Assembly (NCBI RefSeq): GCF_900177765.1
Contig: NZ_FXWI01000003.1
Span: forward strand, 620,001 to 684,000
DNA: 64,000 bases
Direction: 5' to 3'
DNA from: Agreia sp. VKM Ac-1783
Lineage (GTDB): Bacteria > Actinomycetota > Actinomycetes > Actinomycetales > Microbacteriaceae
The position numbers and the translations under genes are program-made. Every line of letters begins with the position of its first letter. Position 1 is the stretch's first letter. Under the pieces are notes generated by a model. The model did no database searches. It had not been told where the DNA came from and saw only the letters and a program-made list of their open reading frames with translations. Shown here in pieces: positions 16,864 through 25,000 of this stretch.

Positions 16864-17460
16864 ATGAGCGTGAGAACTCCAGACCCCGATCCCGAGTGGA
16901 CCCCCGAGGGCAGCAATATCCCGCCCACACCGTCGCAGAATTCCAATCCAGGATGGCTCAGCGATGTCGAACTAGCCGAGATCCGGCGGCGTCTGCCGTT
17001 GCTCTACGTCGAGGCGGTTCCTGTTCGCGTCGACGGTCTGGGGCAGGTGACCGAGGTGGGAATGCTGCTTCGTGCCACGCCCACGGGGTCGATCACGCGC
17101 ACGCTGGTCTCGGGCCGGGTCATGTACGGCGAGACGCTTCGGGATGCGCTCTTCCGCCACCTCGAGAAAGACCTCGGGCCGATGGCGTTTCCCCAGCTGC
17201 CCGCCAGTCCGATCCCGTTCTCCGTGGCTGAATACTTTCCGCTTCCGGGCGTCACGCAGTTCTACGACGAGCGCCAGCACGCGGTCTCGCTCGCCTACGT
17301 CGTTCCGGTGACCGGAACGTGCGAGCCTCGCCAGGACGCCCTGGAGGTCACCTGGATGTCTCCGCAGGAAGCCGCGTCGGACGAGCTGTCCGCCGAGTTC
17401 GAAGGAGGCCGCGGTTCGCTTCTGCGTGCCGCGCTGGCCTCCGTCGGCCGACTGATCTAG
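16864..17460 (+). CDS. DUF4916 / Nudix-fold protein with degenerate Nudix box
   Basis: 198 residues. A disordered N-terminus of about 35 residues is followed by a Nudix-like domain (LPLLYVEAVPVRVDGLGQVTEVGMLLRA). The Nudix box position reads GRVMYGETLRDALFRHLEKD: G, the first E and the R are kept, but the REUxEE core is RHLEKD, so one or two metal-binding Glu are lost. This matches the actinobacterial DUF4916 group rather than an active pyrophosphohydrolase. It is divergent from lhr across 77 nt. Function is unknown; regulatory nucleotide binding is possible. Confidence 0.72.
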   Translation: MSVRTPDPDPEWTPEGSNIPPTPSQNSNPGWLSDVELAEIRRRLPLLYVEAVPVRVDGLGQVTEVGMLLRATPTGSITRTLVSGRVMYGETLRDALFRHLEKDLGPMAFPQLPASPIPFSVAEYFPLPGVTQFYDERQHAVSLAYVVPVTGTCEPRQDALEVTWMSPQEAASDELSAEFEGGRGSLLRAALASVGRLI

Positions 17461-17492
17461 AGACCCCTGTACGCCGCTCTAGAAACAGCTAT

Positions 17493-17584
17493 GCGCTGAT
17501 TGAGTAGCAGCGAGGAACGAGCGGCGTATCGAAATCACCTCACGATGGTTTCGATTCGCTCGTTCCTCGCTGCTCAACCAGCGC
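17493..17584. repeat. Large imperfect hairpin repeat between convergent genes
   Basis: The left arm (17493-17536) and right arm (17547-17584) are inverted copies: both start from GCGCTG(A/G)TTGAG, contain CAGCGAGGAACGAGCG and end at a TATCGAAA/AATCGAAA block, with 3-nt bulges. The centre is ACCTCACGAT. It fills the gap between the DUF4916 and RNA-helicase stop codons, so it can act as a bidirectional terminator. Sequences of this type (GAGGAACGAGCG...TCGAAACC) are, as I recall, common in Microbacteriaceae intergenic regions. Confidence 0.65.
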
Positions 17585-17603
17585 AGAGGCGAAGCGTGGG
17601 CGA

Positions 17604-19145
17604 TTAGCCCTGGGCGCGGCGACCCTGGCGACGTGCGCCTGATCCATTGCCACCGGATGCGGCGGCGCCGGCAGCGTAGCCGCCCTGTCCACCGGTCGAC
17701 GTGGAGTAGGTGCGCGAGGAGCCTCCGGCGGGAGCCGCCGAGCGGCCTCCACCGGCACCACCGCGACGAGCGCCGCTCGCCGACGCCGGGGCGCCTGCGG
17801 CAGCGGGGCGACCCGAGCGGTCACGGCGGGGACGACCCTCGCCGCCACCGGCCGACGGCGATCCGTCGCGCTGGGCGCGCTTGCGCTGTGCGTTGGCTCC
17901 CTGCGATCCGCCCTGGCGGCGCGGCGTGCCCTGAACCTGAACGGCGGCGCGGGGAGCGGGCTTGACCCACTCTGCCAGCTCGCCGACGAGCTCGGTGACC
18001 GCGGGGGAGTTGGCGGTGACACGCTGCGGGGTGACCTGGATGGCCGCCTTGCGCAGGAGGTCTGCCGTGTCCTTCTTCTGGGTCGGCAGCATCACGGTGA
18101 CCACGTCTCCGGCGCTTCCGGCACGAGCGGTACGGCCCGAGCGGTGCAGGTACGCCTTGTGCTCGGCCGGCGGGTCGACGTGGATGACGAGTTCGATGTC
18201 ATCGACGTGCACGCCGCGGGCAGCCACGTCGGTGGCGACGAGAACCTTCACGTCGCCTGCGCTGAAGGCGGCGAGGTTGCGGTCGCGGGCGACCTGCGAG
18301 AGGTTGCCGTGCAGGTCGACGGCGGGGATGCCGGCGTCGATCAGCTGGCGGGCCAGCTTCTTGGCGTGGTGCTTGGTGCGCATGAAGAGGATGCGGCGAC
18401 CGGTGCCCGAGGCGAGCTTCTGAACGAGCTCGGTCTTGGCGGTGGCGCCATCGACCTCGAACACGTGGTGCGTCATGAGCTCGACGTGGCTGGTGGCCTC
18501 GTCGACCGAGTGCAGCACCTCGTTCTGCAGGAACTTGCGAACAAGCTTGTCTACGCCGTTGTCGAGCGTGGCCGAGAACAGCAGGCGCTGTCCGCCGCGG
18601 GGGGTCTTGTCGAGGATGCGGGTGACGACGGGCAGGAAGCCCAGGTCGGCCATGTGGTCGGCCTCGTCGAGCACGGTGATCTCGATCGCGTCGAGCGACA
18701 CGAAGCCCTGCTTCATGAGGTCTTCGAGGCGGCCGGGGCAGGCGACGATGATGTCGACGCCGGCCTTGAGGGCCGCGACCTGGCGCTGCTGCGAGACGCC
18801 ACCGAAGATGGTGGTCGACTTCAGTCCGTAGGCGTCGGCCAGCGGCTGGAGAACGGCGGAGATCTGCGTGGCGAGCTCGCGGGTCGGTGCGAGCACGAGT
18901 CCGAGCGGCCGACCGGAGCGGCGCTGGCCGCCGGACAGTGCGCCGCCGAGGCGGGCCACCATGGGGATCGAGAACGCGAGCGTCTTGCCCGAGCCCGTTT
19001 TTCCTCGACCGAGGACGTCGCGTCCGGCCAGGGTGTCGGGCAGGGTGTCGAGCTGAATGGGGAAGGGCTCGGTGATTCCGGCGTTCGTCAGTGCGGCGAC
19101 GACGGGCGCGGGAACGCCGAGCGAGGAGAAAGTGGGTGTTGACAT
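17604..19145 (-). CDS. DEAD-box ATP-dependent RNA helicase
   Basis: 513 residues from ATG 19145 (a longer frame to 19319 lacks helicase features). Motifs in order: Q-motif region FPIQLDTLPDTLAGRD, Walker A GRGKTGSGKTLAFS, PTRELATQI, VLDEADHMADLGF (DEAD), LFSATLD, then domain 2 with TDVAARGVHVDDIELVIHVD and HRSGRTARAG. The last about 110 residues are a low-complexity Gly/Arg/Ser/Ala-rich tail of the RhlE/DeaD kind that binds RNA. Likely role: ribosome assembly or mRNA remodelling, especially in the cold. The 243-nt gap upstream gives room for a long 5' leader, as in cold-regulated helicase genes; no clear promoter was assigned. Confidence 0.92.
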   Translation of the reverse strand: MSTPTFSSLGVPAPVVAALTNAGITEPFPIQLDTLPDTLAGRDVLGRGKTGSGKTLAFSIPMVARLGGALSGGQRRSGRPLGLVLAPTRELATQISAVLQPLADAYGLKSTTIFGGVSQQRQVAALKAGVDIIVACPGRLEDLMKQGFVSLDAIEITVLDEADHMADLGFLPVVTRILDKTPRGGQRLLFSATLDNGVDKLVRKFLQNEVLHSVDEATSHVELMTHHVFEVDGATAKTELVQKLASGTGRRILFMRTKHHAKKLARQLIDAGIPAVDLHGNLSQVARDRNLAAFSAGDVKVLVATDVAARGVHVDDIELVIHVDPPAEHKAYLHRSGRTARAGSAGDVVTVMLPTQKKDTADLLRKAAIQVTPQRVTANSPAVTELVGELAEWVKPAPRAAVQVQGTPRRQGGSQGANAQRKRAQRDGSPSAGGGEGRPRRDRSGRPAAAGAPASASGARRGGAGGGRSAAPAGGSSRTYSTSTGGQGGYAAGAAASGGNGSGARRQGRRAQG

Positions 19146-19388
19146 AGCTGTTTCGGTGCCTTTCAGGCATCGGATCCGCAGTGTGACACGACGGCATCGC
19201 ACAGAGTTTCTGTTTCGCACAGACTCTCTCGGCAATGCCGCGACTGTGCGGAAATGATGGCGAAGGTGCCAGTAGGCACTTCCGTTCGCCGTGAGAAAGT
19301 TTTCGCGATTTTCAGGCACGAGGCCCGAACCGCAAGGTGCGTTCTACGACGCAGGGAGCGCACGATCGCGCTCGCAAGTAATTACACC

Positions 19389-20018
19389 CTAGCGCACATA
19401 CAGCTCGCCGACCGGGATTCCGCCGGATACACGGTTTCCGAGCGGCGCCAGCGGGCAGGCCCACGCCGGGTCGTAGGCGCACGACGGGTTGTACGCGAAG
19501 TTGAAGTCGAGCACCAGAGAGCCGGGTGCCTCGCCATGGCCGAGGTGCGCTCCCTTGATCGAGTCGATCAGGTAGCGGCCGCCGCCGTAGGTTCCGCCGG
19601 TCGTACCGGCGAGGCCGTCGCGCACAGGGATGAACAGGCCACCGCCGTACGAGCGCAGCCGCCACACATCGAGCGTGCCGACCTCGGGGACCTCGGCGTG
19701 GCCGATGAGTTCGAACGGCACGACCCCGTCGGTGCCGGTCTCGAAGTCGAAGCCGCCCGGCGCATCCGGGGCGGTGATCTCGACCTCGAACCGCCAGGTC
19801 GGGTCGTAGGGAGCGATGGGCAGGCCGGTGAAGTCGGCCCGGTCTTCGCGCAGCAGAGGGGTCTGCGGATGCGTGCGGAACAGCTCGTCGCGGCCGTCGC
19901 GCCAGACGCCGTGCGCCGCCTCGGGATTGACGAGGGCGAGTACGCGCACCTCGTCGTACAGCGTGAAGACGCGCTGGCGCCAATCCGCGACCTGGATGGC
20001 TGATTCGGCGTTCGTCAC
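19389..20018 (-). CDS. DUF1684 family protein
   Basis: 209 residues, no signal peptide. It has the DUF1684 layout: N-terminal WRQRVFTLYDEVR helix, FRTHPQTPL, LPIAPYDPTWRF, then beta-rich blocks ending in RYLIDSIKGA, LDFNFAYNPSCAYDPAWACPLAPLGNR and the G-I-P-V-G-E family terminus. The NPSCAYDPxWxCPLAPxxN segment is the family hallmark with conserved Cys pair. The family is widespread, with no established enzyme activity. The GTG start has TAGCCT 6 nt upstream, which overlaps the end of the preceding gene; the two are same-strand neighbours 9 nt apart. Confidence 0.85.
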   Translation of the reverse strand: MTNAESAIQVADWRQRVFTLYDEVRVLALVNPEAAHGVWRDGRDELFRTHPQTPLLREDRADFTGLPIAPYDPTWRFEVEITAPDAPGGFDFETGTDGVVPFELIGHAEVPEVGTLDVWRLRSYGGGLFIPVRDGLAGTTGGTYGGGRYLIDSIKGAHLGHGEAPGSLVLDFNFAYNPSCAYDPAWACPLAPLGNRVSGGIPVGELYVR

Positions 20019-20024
20019 GGAACC

Positions 20025-20030
20025 AGGCTA
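20025..20030 (-). promoter_or_regulatory. -10 box (TAGCCT) of leaderless DUF1684 gene
   Basis: TAGCCT on the minus strand ends 6 nt before the GTG start and overlaps the stop codon of the upstream gene, so DUF1684 could be transcribed independently. Confidence 0.4.
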
Positions 20031-20561
20031 CGCGGCGATATCGGGGTCGACGCCCTCGACGCCCGAATCGGGGGTGGGCTCGGGATCGAACGCCCAGTTC
20101 GGGGCGAGCTGTCGCAGTCGCGCACCCCGCCACTGCCAGAACACCCACATGCCGTACCAGGCGGCGGGGGTCAACGCACCAGCGCCGATGATGAGCCGAT
20201 CGCGATACAGCGTCTTGCCCGTGCCCGCGGGGTCGGGCGAGATAGCCATCTGGTGGTCCCACGTGGTGGGGATGGCGACGGCCCCGGAGACGCCACGGCC
20301 GGAGTCGCGCACGATGCGCACCCCGTCGGGACGCTCCAGAAAGGAGAGTCTGATGATCTGCTTGCCGAGGGGAATCACGCCGCCGCCCTCGATCTCGACC
20401 GGGTGCTGGCCCGGCTGCCAGATCGTGGGGAACCCGTCGGCGCTCAGCGAGCGGATCTTGAGGAAGGGACTCGACACCTCGCGGAAGACGGCGGGACTGC
20501 GGATGGCCCGCCACGCGGCATCCGGATCTGTGTCGAGCACGAACTTCAGCAGAACTCTCAT
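20028..20561 (-). CDS. SRPBCC-like protein of unknown function
   Basis: 177 residues from ATG 20561, which has GGAGG 5 nt upstream. The N-terminus MRVLLKFVLDTDPDAAWRAIRSPAVFREV is typical of the START/SRPBCC (polyketide cyclase-like) fold, as is the final helix WYGMWVFWQWRGARLRQLAPN. The middle is beta-rich. No catalytic residues can be named. It is transcribed with DUF1684 and divergent from the 2OG-Fe(II) oxygenase. A small-hydrophobic-ligand binding role is known for the fold only. Confidence 0.65.
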   Translation of the reverse strand: MRVLLKFVLDTDPDAAWRAIRSPAVFREVSSPFLKIRSLSADGFPTIWQPGQHPVEIEGGGVIPLGKQIIRLSFLERPDGVRIVRDSGRGVSGAVAIPTTWDHQMAISPDPAGTGKTLYRDRLIIGAGALTPAAWYGMWVFWQWRGARLRQLAPNWAFDPEPTPDSGVEGVDPDIAA

Positions 20562-20682
20562 GTGGGCCTCCATCGCCCAGTCTGGGCTGTGGAGCATACG
20601 ACGACAAGTCGGAGGCGCTGCCATTGCACACGGGCTCAATACGTCGTAATGCAATTGGTGTTTCGAGCGGCGAGGTGACAGC

Positions 20683-21696
20683 GTGGAAATCATGACCCAG
20701 AGCCTTCCCGTACTCGACTTCTCCCGCCTCGAGGCCTCGCCTGACGAGGCTGCCGGATTCCGTGAGGACCTCCGTCGCGCAACACACGACTACGGCTTCT
20801 TCTATCTCACCGGTCACGGGGTGCCCGAGTCGCTGGTGAGCCGCGTCCTCGAGACATCGCGGCGCTTCTTCGAGCTTCCCGAAGCCGACAAGCTGTCGAT
20901 CGAGAACGTGCTGAGCCCCCAGTTCCGCGGATACACGCGCGTCGGCGGCGAGCTCACTCAAGGAAAGGTCGACTGGCGCGAGCAGATCGACATCGGAAGC
21001 GAGCGCGAGTCCGTCGAGCGCGGCGAGGGCGTTCCCGACTATTGGCGGCTCGAGGGCCCCAACCTCTGGCCCGAGGCCCTGCCCGAACTGCAGGATGTCG
21101 TCACCCGGTGGCACGACGAGCTCTCGGCCATCAGCATCCGGCTTCTTCAGGCATGGGCCCAGTCGCTGGGAGCTGACCCGCATGTGTTCGACGCCGCTTT
21201 CGCCGAGCGACCGTCGACGCTGATCAAGATCGTGCGCTATCCCGGCAAGAGCGACCCGACCCCGAAGCAGGGCGTCGGAGCTCATCGTGACGGCGGCGCC
21301 CTGACACTGCTGCTCGTCGAAGAAGGCAAGGGCGGCCTGCAGGTCGCCTATGGAGACGAGTGGATCGATGCTCCTCCCGTGCCGGGCGCCTTCGTCGTGA
21401 ACATCGGAGAGCTGCTCGAATACGCCACGAACGGCTACCTCAAGGCGACCGTGCACCGCGTGATCTCGCCGTCGATCGGCAGCGACCGCATCTCGATCCC
21501 GTTCTTCTTCAACCCGGCATTGGATGCGTCGATCCCGTCGATCCCGCTGCCCGAGGCTCTGCAGTCTGAAGCGACGGGGATCACGCCCGATCCCGACGAC
21601 AGCCCTATCCTTCGGGTCTACGGAGAGAACGTGCTGCGCTATCGACTGCGTGCCCATCCCGACGTCGCCGCCATCCACCACGCCGACCTGCTCTAG
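20683..21696 (+). CDS. Isopenicillin N synthase-family 2-oxoglutarate/Fe(II) oxygenase
   Basis: 337 residues from GTG 20683 (AGGTGA 4-5 nt upstream); ATG 20692 is a possible alternative. The N-terminal DIOX_N domain includes DYGFFYLTGHGVPESLVSRVLE. The iron-binding facial triad is His201-x-Asp203 (GAHRDGG) and His258 (KATVHRV), with Arg269 (DRISIPFFF) to bind the 2-oxoglutarate carboxylate. Length and order match the IPNS/flavanone-hydroxylase family common in bacteria. Substrate unknown; no beta-lactam genes are nearby, so penicillin synthesis is not suggested. Confidence 0.88.
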   Translation: MEIMTQSLPVLDFSRLEASPDEAAGFREDLRRATHDYGFFYLTGHGVPESLVSRVLETSRRFFELPEADKLSIENVLSPQFRGYTRVGGELTQGKVDWREQIDIGSERESVERGEGVPDYWRLEGPNLWPEALPELQDVVTRWHDELSAISIRLLQAWAQSLGADPHVFDAAFAERPSTLIKIVRYPGKSDPTPKQGVGAHRDGGALTLLLVEEGKGGLQVAYGDEWIDAPPVPGAFVVNIGELLEYATNGYLKATVHRVISPSIGSDRISIPFFFNPALDASIPSIPLPEALQSEATGITPDPDDSPILRVYGENVLRYRLRAHPDVAAIHHADLL

Positions 21697-21721
21697 CGCC
21701 GCTAATCGAGAGGCACAAAAA

Positions 21722-21752
21722 AGGGGCCCGTCGCGTTCAGCGATGGGCCCCT
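21722..21752 (-). terminator. Intrinsic terminator for the small DUF4190-like gene
   Basis: AGGGGCCCGTCGC (21722-21734) and GCGATGGGCCCCT (21740-21752) form a 13-bp stem with one G-U and a 5-nt loop. On the minus strand it is followed by a run of T (AAAAAA at 21717-21722 on the plus strand). It lies 14 nt past the minus-strand stop and 25 nt after the oxygenase stop, so it may work both ways, better on the minus strand. Confidence 0.8.
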
Positions 21753-21766
21753 CTTCGTGGATCTGA

Positions 21767-22033
21767 TCAGTAGGTGCTGGTGCCGACCATTGATGCGGCA
21801 GCTGTGAAGGAAATGATCGAGACGATGATGCCGAGAACGAACAGGATCGCTCCGACGATGATGCCGATCTTTGCCGGCGTGTTCTTGAAGCCCGCGGCCT
21901 TCGACTGCTGCAGTGCCACGATGCTGACGATCAGGCCGATCAGGTTGAAAACGATCGCAAGGACGAGACCGACGATACCGAGGGTCTTTCCGGGGTAGTC
22001 GGTGCCGGGCGTCGGGGTCTGGAGATTACTCAC
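21767..22033 (-). CDS. Small DUF4190-like membrane protein
   Basis: 88 residues from a GTG with AAAGGAC upstream. Two hydrophobic segments (about 16-42, GKTLGIVGLVLAIVFNLIGL; and about 55-80, KIGIIVGAILFVLGIIVSII) flank a short polar loop containing ALQQSKAAGFKNTPAK. The arrangement and the GIVGLVLAI...L-x-G-I/L pattern match DUF4190-type small actinobacterial membrane proteins. Function unknown. Confidence 0.7.
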   Translation of the reverse strand: MSNLQTPTPGTDYPGKTLGIVGLVLAIVFNLIGLIVSIVALQQSKAAGFKNTPAKIGIIVGAILFVLGIIVSIISFTAAASMVGTSTY

Positions 22034-22347
22034 TGTACGTCCTTTGATCGTGTTGAAAGAGATGGAGTCGACATGGGAGCGAGGGCTGCACGAATGCGCC
22101 GCATCGCCGTTGCCCTCATCTTTCTAATGGAGGTGGGCTCCGGTCGTCAATTGGCAACCTCGAATTGCTTCCCACGACCTTTCTCCAAGCCCGACTCCGG
22201 TCGATCTCCGCAACGGTCAATCGACTCCGCTACATTCGAGCAATGACACGTGCCGACATGCATTCGCCAGGGCGGCGACCGAACTCTTCGCCGCGAATCC
22301 GCTCGACGCTCGGGAGGGTACCGAATAGGCGAGCCGAGGAGGACCGT
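22034..22347. other. Divergent intergenic region, no gene seen
   Basis: It must hold promoters for both flanking genes. On the plus strand TACATT (22231-22236) is the best -10 candidate for the AI-2E-family gene, without a convincing -35. An in-frame ATG at 22243 lies 6 nt after it, but the 35 codons from there to 22348 have poor third-position GC (about two thirds, clearly below neighbouring genes), so I read this stretch as leader and not coding. Confidence 0.45.
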
Positions 22348-23406
22348 GTGCCCCAGCGGCGCATCCGGTTCAACCCCTTTCTGATCGGGTTGCTGGGGGC
22401 GCTCGGCGCGTGCGTGGGGCTCGGCGTGTGGGGTGCCCTCGGCTCGCTGTCGACCGTGTTCGTGTACATCGGCATCGCCTTCTTCATCGCGCTGGCTCTC
22501 GAACCTCTGATGAAGCTGGCCGAACGGCACAACATCCCGCGATGGGCGGCATCCCTGGCCGTGGCCCTGCTCGCGCTCGCGGTGATCGGCGGAGTGGCTC
22601 TCGCGATCGTTCCCAACCTCGTGCGCCAGGTGAACTACCTGATCACCCACGCGAGCGAACTCACCGATCGTCTGCTCGCCCAGCCGTGGGTGACCTGGAT
22701 CAGTCAGCAGCTGGGCACCTCGCTCGATCTCGACTCGATCATCAAAGACATCACGTCGTTCCTCTCCGACCCCGACAAGCTGCTCTCGATCGGCGGCGGG
22801 CTCCTCTCCGTCGGATCGGGTGTCTTCGAGGGCGTGACCGCCGTCATCGTCGTGACCGTGCTGACGATCTACCTGACCCTCACGCTGCGCGGTGTCATGG
22901 CGACCGTCTATCAGGCCGTGCCCCGGTCTCGACGAGCCGGTTTTATGGAGATCACCGAGGAGATCCTCGAGTCGGTCGGCAAGTACGTCGCCGGCCAGTT
23001 CGTGCTGGCGCTCGCCAACGCCACGATCACGCTGATCCTCGTGACGATCGTGGGCGGGCCCGCGCCGCTGCTGCTCGCGCTGGTCGCGTTCGTCTGCGCT
23101 CTCATCCCCGTCGTCGGTCCCATCCTGGGCGTGTCGATCGGCGCTGTCTCCGTTCTCACCGTCAATCCGATCGGCGCCCTGATCTTCGCGATCATCATGC
23201 TGGTGTACCTGCAGATCGAAGCGTATGTGCTCACCCCGCGCGTGATGGCCAAGGCCGTGGCCGTGCCCGGAGTGCTCGTGATCGTGGCCGCCATCGGAGG
23301 CGCCGCTCTCGGCGGCATCCTCGGCGCTCTGGTCGCGGTACCCGTCGTCGCCGCCGGCATCCTGATCTTCCAGCGCGTGATCCGCCCTATCCAGGACGCC
23401 AGGTAG
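22348..23406 (+). CDS. AI-2E family transporter (UPF0118 membrane protein)
   Basis: 352 residues from GTG 22348, which has GAGGAGG at 5-nt spacing. Two membrane segments near the N-terminus (FLIGLLGALGACVGLGVWGAL, VYIGIAFFIALALEP), one at about 75-95, a soluble linker with amphipathic helices, then five or so segments in the C-terminal half. The family pattern ARxIPRWxAxLAV, and PVVGPILG plus the GGAALGGILGALVAVPVVA block, are present. The family includes E. coli TqsA and Na+/H+ antiporter relatives; the AI-2 link is historical and no quorum-sensing gene is nearby. Confidence 0.9.
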   Translation: MPQRRIRFNPFLIGLLGALGACVGLGVWGALGSLSTVFVYIGIAFFIALALEPLMKLAERHNIPRWAASLAVALLALAVIGGVALAIVPNLVRQVNYLITHASELTDRLLAQPWVTWISQQLGTSLDLDSIIKDITSFLSDPDKLLSIGGGLLSVGSGVFEGVTAVIVVTVLTIYLTLTLRGVMATVYQAVPRSRRAGFMEITEEILESVGKYVAGQFVLALANATITLILVTIVGGPAPLLLALVAFVCALIPVVGPILGVSIGAVSVLTVNPIGALIFAIIMLVYLQIEAYVLTPRVMAKAVAVPGVLVIVAAIGGAALGGILGALVAVPVVAAGILIFQRVIRPIQDAR

Positions 23407-23442
23407 CCGCGAAGGCGTAGCGTGGCTGCAGGAGGTTTCATC

Positions 23443-23745
23443 ATGAAAGCAGTCGTCAACGGCACCGTCATCGCCGAGGCACCCAAGGAAGATCTGATCG
23501 CCATCGAGGGAAATTGGTACTTTCCCCCGTCGAGCGTGAACTTCGACCTGCTCACACCAACCGATACGCCGTACACGTGCCCGTGGAAGGGCGAATGCCA
23601 GTACTTCAGCGTGCGAGACAGCGGCGTGAGCCTCAAGGACCGCGCGTGGAGCTACCCCAAGCCGTATCCCGCGTCGTTCGACCGCGTCGGCCAGGACTAC
23701 AGCAACTACGTCGCGTTCTGGAAAGAAGTCCAGGTCACCGAGTAG
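23443..23745 (+). CDS. DUF427 domain protein
   Basis: 100 residues from ATG 23443 (GGAGG 7 nt upstream). The whole protein is one DUF427 domain, with AIEGNWYFPPSSV, the TPYTCPWKGECQYFSV block holding the conserved Cys-Pro-W-K-G-x-C/A and the YPKPYPA segment. The family is small, soluble and beta-rich, often found singly in actinobacteria, with no proven activity. It follows the AI-2E-family gene by 36 nt and shares its strand, so it may be cotranscribed. Confidence 0.88.
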   Translation: MKAVVNGTVIAEAPKEDLIAIEGNWYFPPSSVNFDLLTPTDTPYTCPWKGECQYFSVRDSGVSLKDRAWSYPKPYPASFDRVGQDYSNYVAFWKEVQVTE

Positions 23746-23773
23746 TTCTCGTCTCGTCGAGTTGCCTGAAAAC

Positions 23774-23804
23774 GCCGCCTCCCCGTTGGGTGAGGCGGCA
23801 TTTT
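23774..23804 (+). terminator. Intrinsic terminator after the DUF427 gene
   Basis: GCCGCCTC (23774-23781) and GAGGCGGC (23792-23799) form a perfect 8-bp stem with a 10-nt loop, followed by ATTTT and preceded by GAAAAC, so it can stop transcription in either direction. Confidence 0.75.
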
Positions 23805-23872
23805 CGTGCAACTCGGCGGAATCTCGTGCGTAGTTGACCGGCCCGAGGGCGTCCCGCCACGGGGCGCGGGCC

Positions 23873-23878
23873 TAGCGT
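23873..23878 (+). promoter_or_regulatory. -10 box (TAGCGT) of leaderless HD-domain gene
   Basis: TAGCGT ends 7 nt before ATG 23886 and there is no SD; this favours 23886 over the in-frame GTG 23877. A TTGACC at 23834 is too distant (33 nt) to be its -35. Confidence 0.5.
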
Positions 23879-23885
23879 GAGACAC

Positions 23886-24497
23886 ATGAGCGAACTTCTG
23901 CAACTGCCCACGGGAGCCACCGCGCGTCGCGCACTCGACTGGGTGCAGCGCACCGAGGAGCTCTCGATCGCCCACCACAGCGTTCGTACGTTTCTGCACG
24001 CCCGCGTCGTGGCGGCATCCGACGGTCTCGCCGGGGGCCAGGACTACGACGGCGAGCTGCTCTTTCTCGCCTGCGTGCTGCACGACATCGGAACGACAGA
24101 CGAGGCGGATGGCGATCTGCGCTTCGAGGTCGACGGGGCCGACGCCGCGGCTCGCTTCCTCACCGCCGAGGGAGTGTCACCGGCCGAGACCGATCTCGTG
24201 TGGGAGGCGATCGCCCTGCACACCTCGCCTCACATCGCCGAGAGGCGCGGCCCCGTCACGAGGCTCACTCGACTGGGCGTCCGCGGAGATTTCGGCCTAG
24301 ACACGGTCACGGAGAGCGAGCGACGGGCTATCGAGGAGGCCTACCCGCGCCTCGACGTGGAAAAGCATCTCGGTGACGCCGTGCTCGAACAGGCGTTGCG
24401 CAAGCCCGAGAAGGCTCCCCGCAACTCATGGCCAGCGAGTCTCGTGCGCGCACATCACGACGACCCGCACAACTCCGGCGTCAGCGAGGCGTTCTGA
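23886..24497 (+). CDS. HD-domain phosphohydrolase-like protein
   Basis: 203 residues. HD-superfamily metal motifs: His in AHHSVRTFLHA (about 32), LHDIG (His-Asp, about 65) and later Asp/His in WEAIALHTSPHIAERRG. The pattern (H..HD..H..) resembles the cyanamide-hydratase-like and small HD phosphohydrolase groups. Cytosolic. A metal-dependent hydrolase is expected; the substrate is unknown. It converges on a minus-strand membrane protein. Confidence 0.8.
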   Translation: MSELLQLPTGATARRALDWVQRTEELSIAHHSVRTFLHARVVAASDGLAGGQDYDGELLFLACVLHDIGTTDEADGDLRFEVDGADAAARFLTAEGVSPAETDLVWEAIALHTSPHIAERRGPVTRLTRLGVRGDFGLDTVTESERRAIEEAYPRLDVEKHLGDAVLEQALRKPEKAPRNSWPASLVRAHHDDPHNSGVSEAF

Positions 24498-24530
24498 GGG
24501 GTGCTCCCGAGCAGTGCCCTGGCAGCGGCG

Positions 24531-24944
24531 TCACCACAGCCAGCCTGCCCCGAGTAAGACGGACATCAGGCTGACGCCGGCGAGTACCAGGCCGGTGATC
24601 GCGGCACCCATGCCGCGGACGCCGGGTCGGCTGGCACGGGAGATGCCCGCGATGCCGAACGCCACGGCGAGCAGATCGGGGATTCCTCCCAGGACGATTC
24701 CGATGAAGAACGGGATTCCCATCAGCACGAAGCCGCAGATGCCCAGGACGAGGGCGGCTGTGGCGTAGCCGTTGCTCTGCACCGTCGTGAACGGCACAGG
24801 TTGTGGATACGCGGGACGCTCGTAGGACCCGGGACTCGTGGGGCGGGTCGGCGGCGCGTCGACCGGCGCATCCCATACCTGCGGCGCCTGTGGGAGCGGA
24901 TTCGCAGGATTCTGCGGCGGGAACGGGGGCACTGAGTCGGACAT
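24531..24944 (-). CDS. DUF4190-type membrane protein with proline-rich N-terminus
   Basis: 137 residues from ATG 24944. The first about 57 residues are disordered and Pro-rich (cytosolic or external linker). Then two hydrophobic segments (ATAALVLGICGFVLMGIPFF and MGAAITGLVLAGVSLMSVLL) flank a short loop LLAVAFGIAGISRASRPG, the DUF4190 arrangement, as in the smaller protein at 21767-22033. A CAGACT box 6 nt upstream of the ATG could be a weak leaderless -10. Function unknown. Confidence 0.72.
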   Translation of the reverse strand: MSDSVPPFPPQNPANPLPQAPQVWDAPVDAPPTRPTSPGSYERPAYPQPVPFTTVQSNGYATAALVLGICGFVLMGIPFFIGIVLGGIPDLLAVAFGIAGISRASRPGVRGMGAAITGLVLAGVSLMSVLLGAGWLW

Positions 24945-25000
24945 GCCTCGAGTCTGGCAGAGCACTCGTCGTCAGCCGAGGTATCGGCGTCCATCCGGTC

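Noticed and set aside
20683-21696. Beta-lactam biosynthesis (isopenicillin N synthase)
   Set aside because: Only the broad oxygenase family is supported; no ACV synthetase or other pathway genes are nearby.
22243-22347. Longer N-terminus of the AI-2E-family permease starting at ATG 22243
   Set aside because: TACATT 6 nt upstream makes it tempting, but the 35 extra codons have low third-position GC and GTG 22348 has a near-perfect SD.
22348-23406. Quorum-sensing AI-2 exporter
   Set aside because: The family name is historical; no luxS, lsr or other AI-2 gene is in the window.
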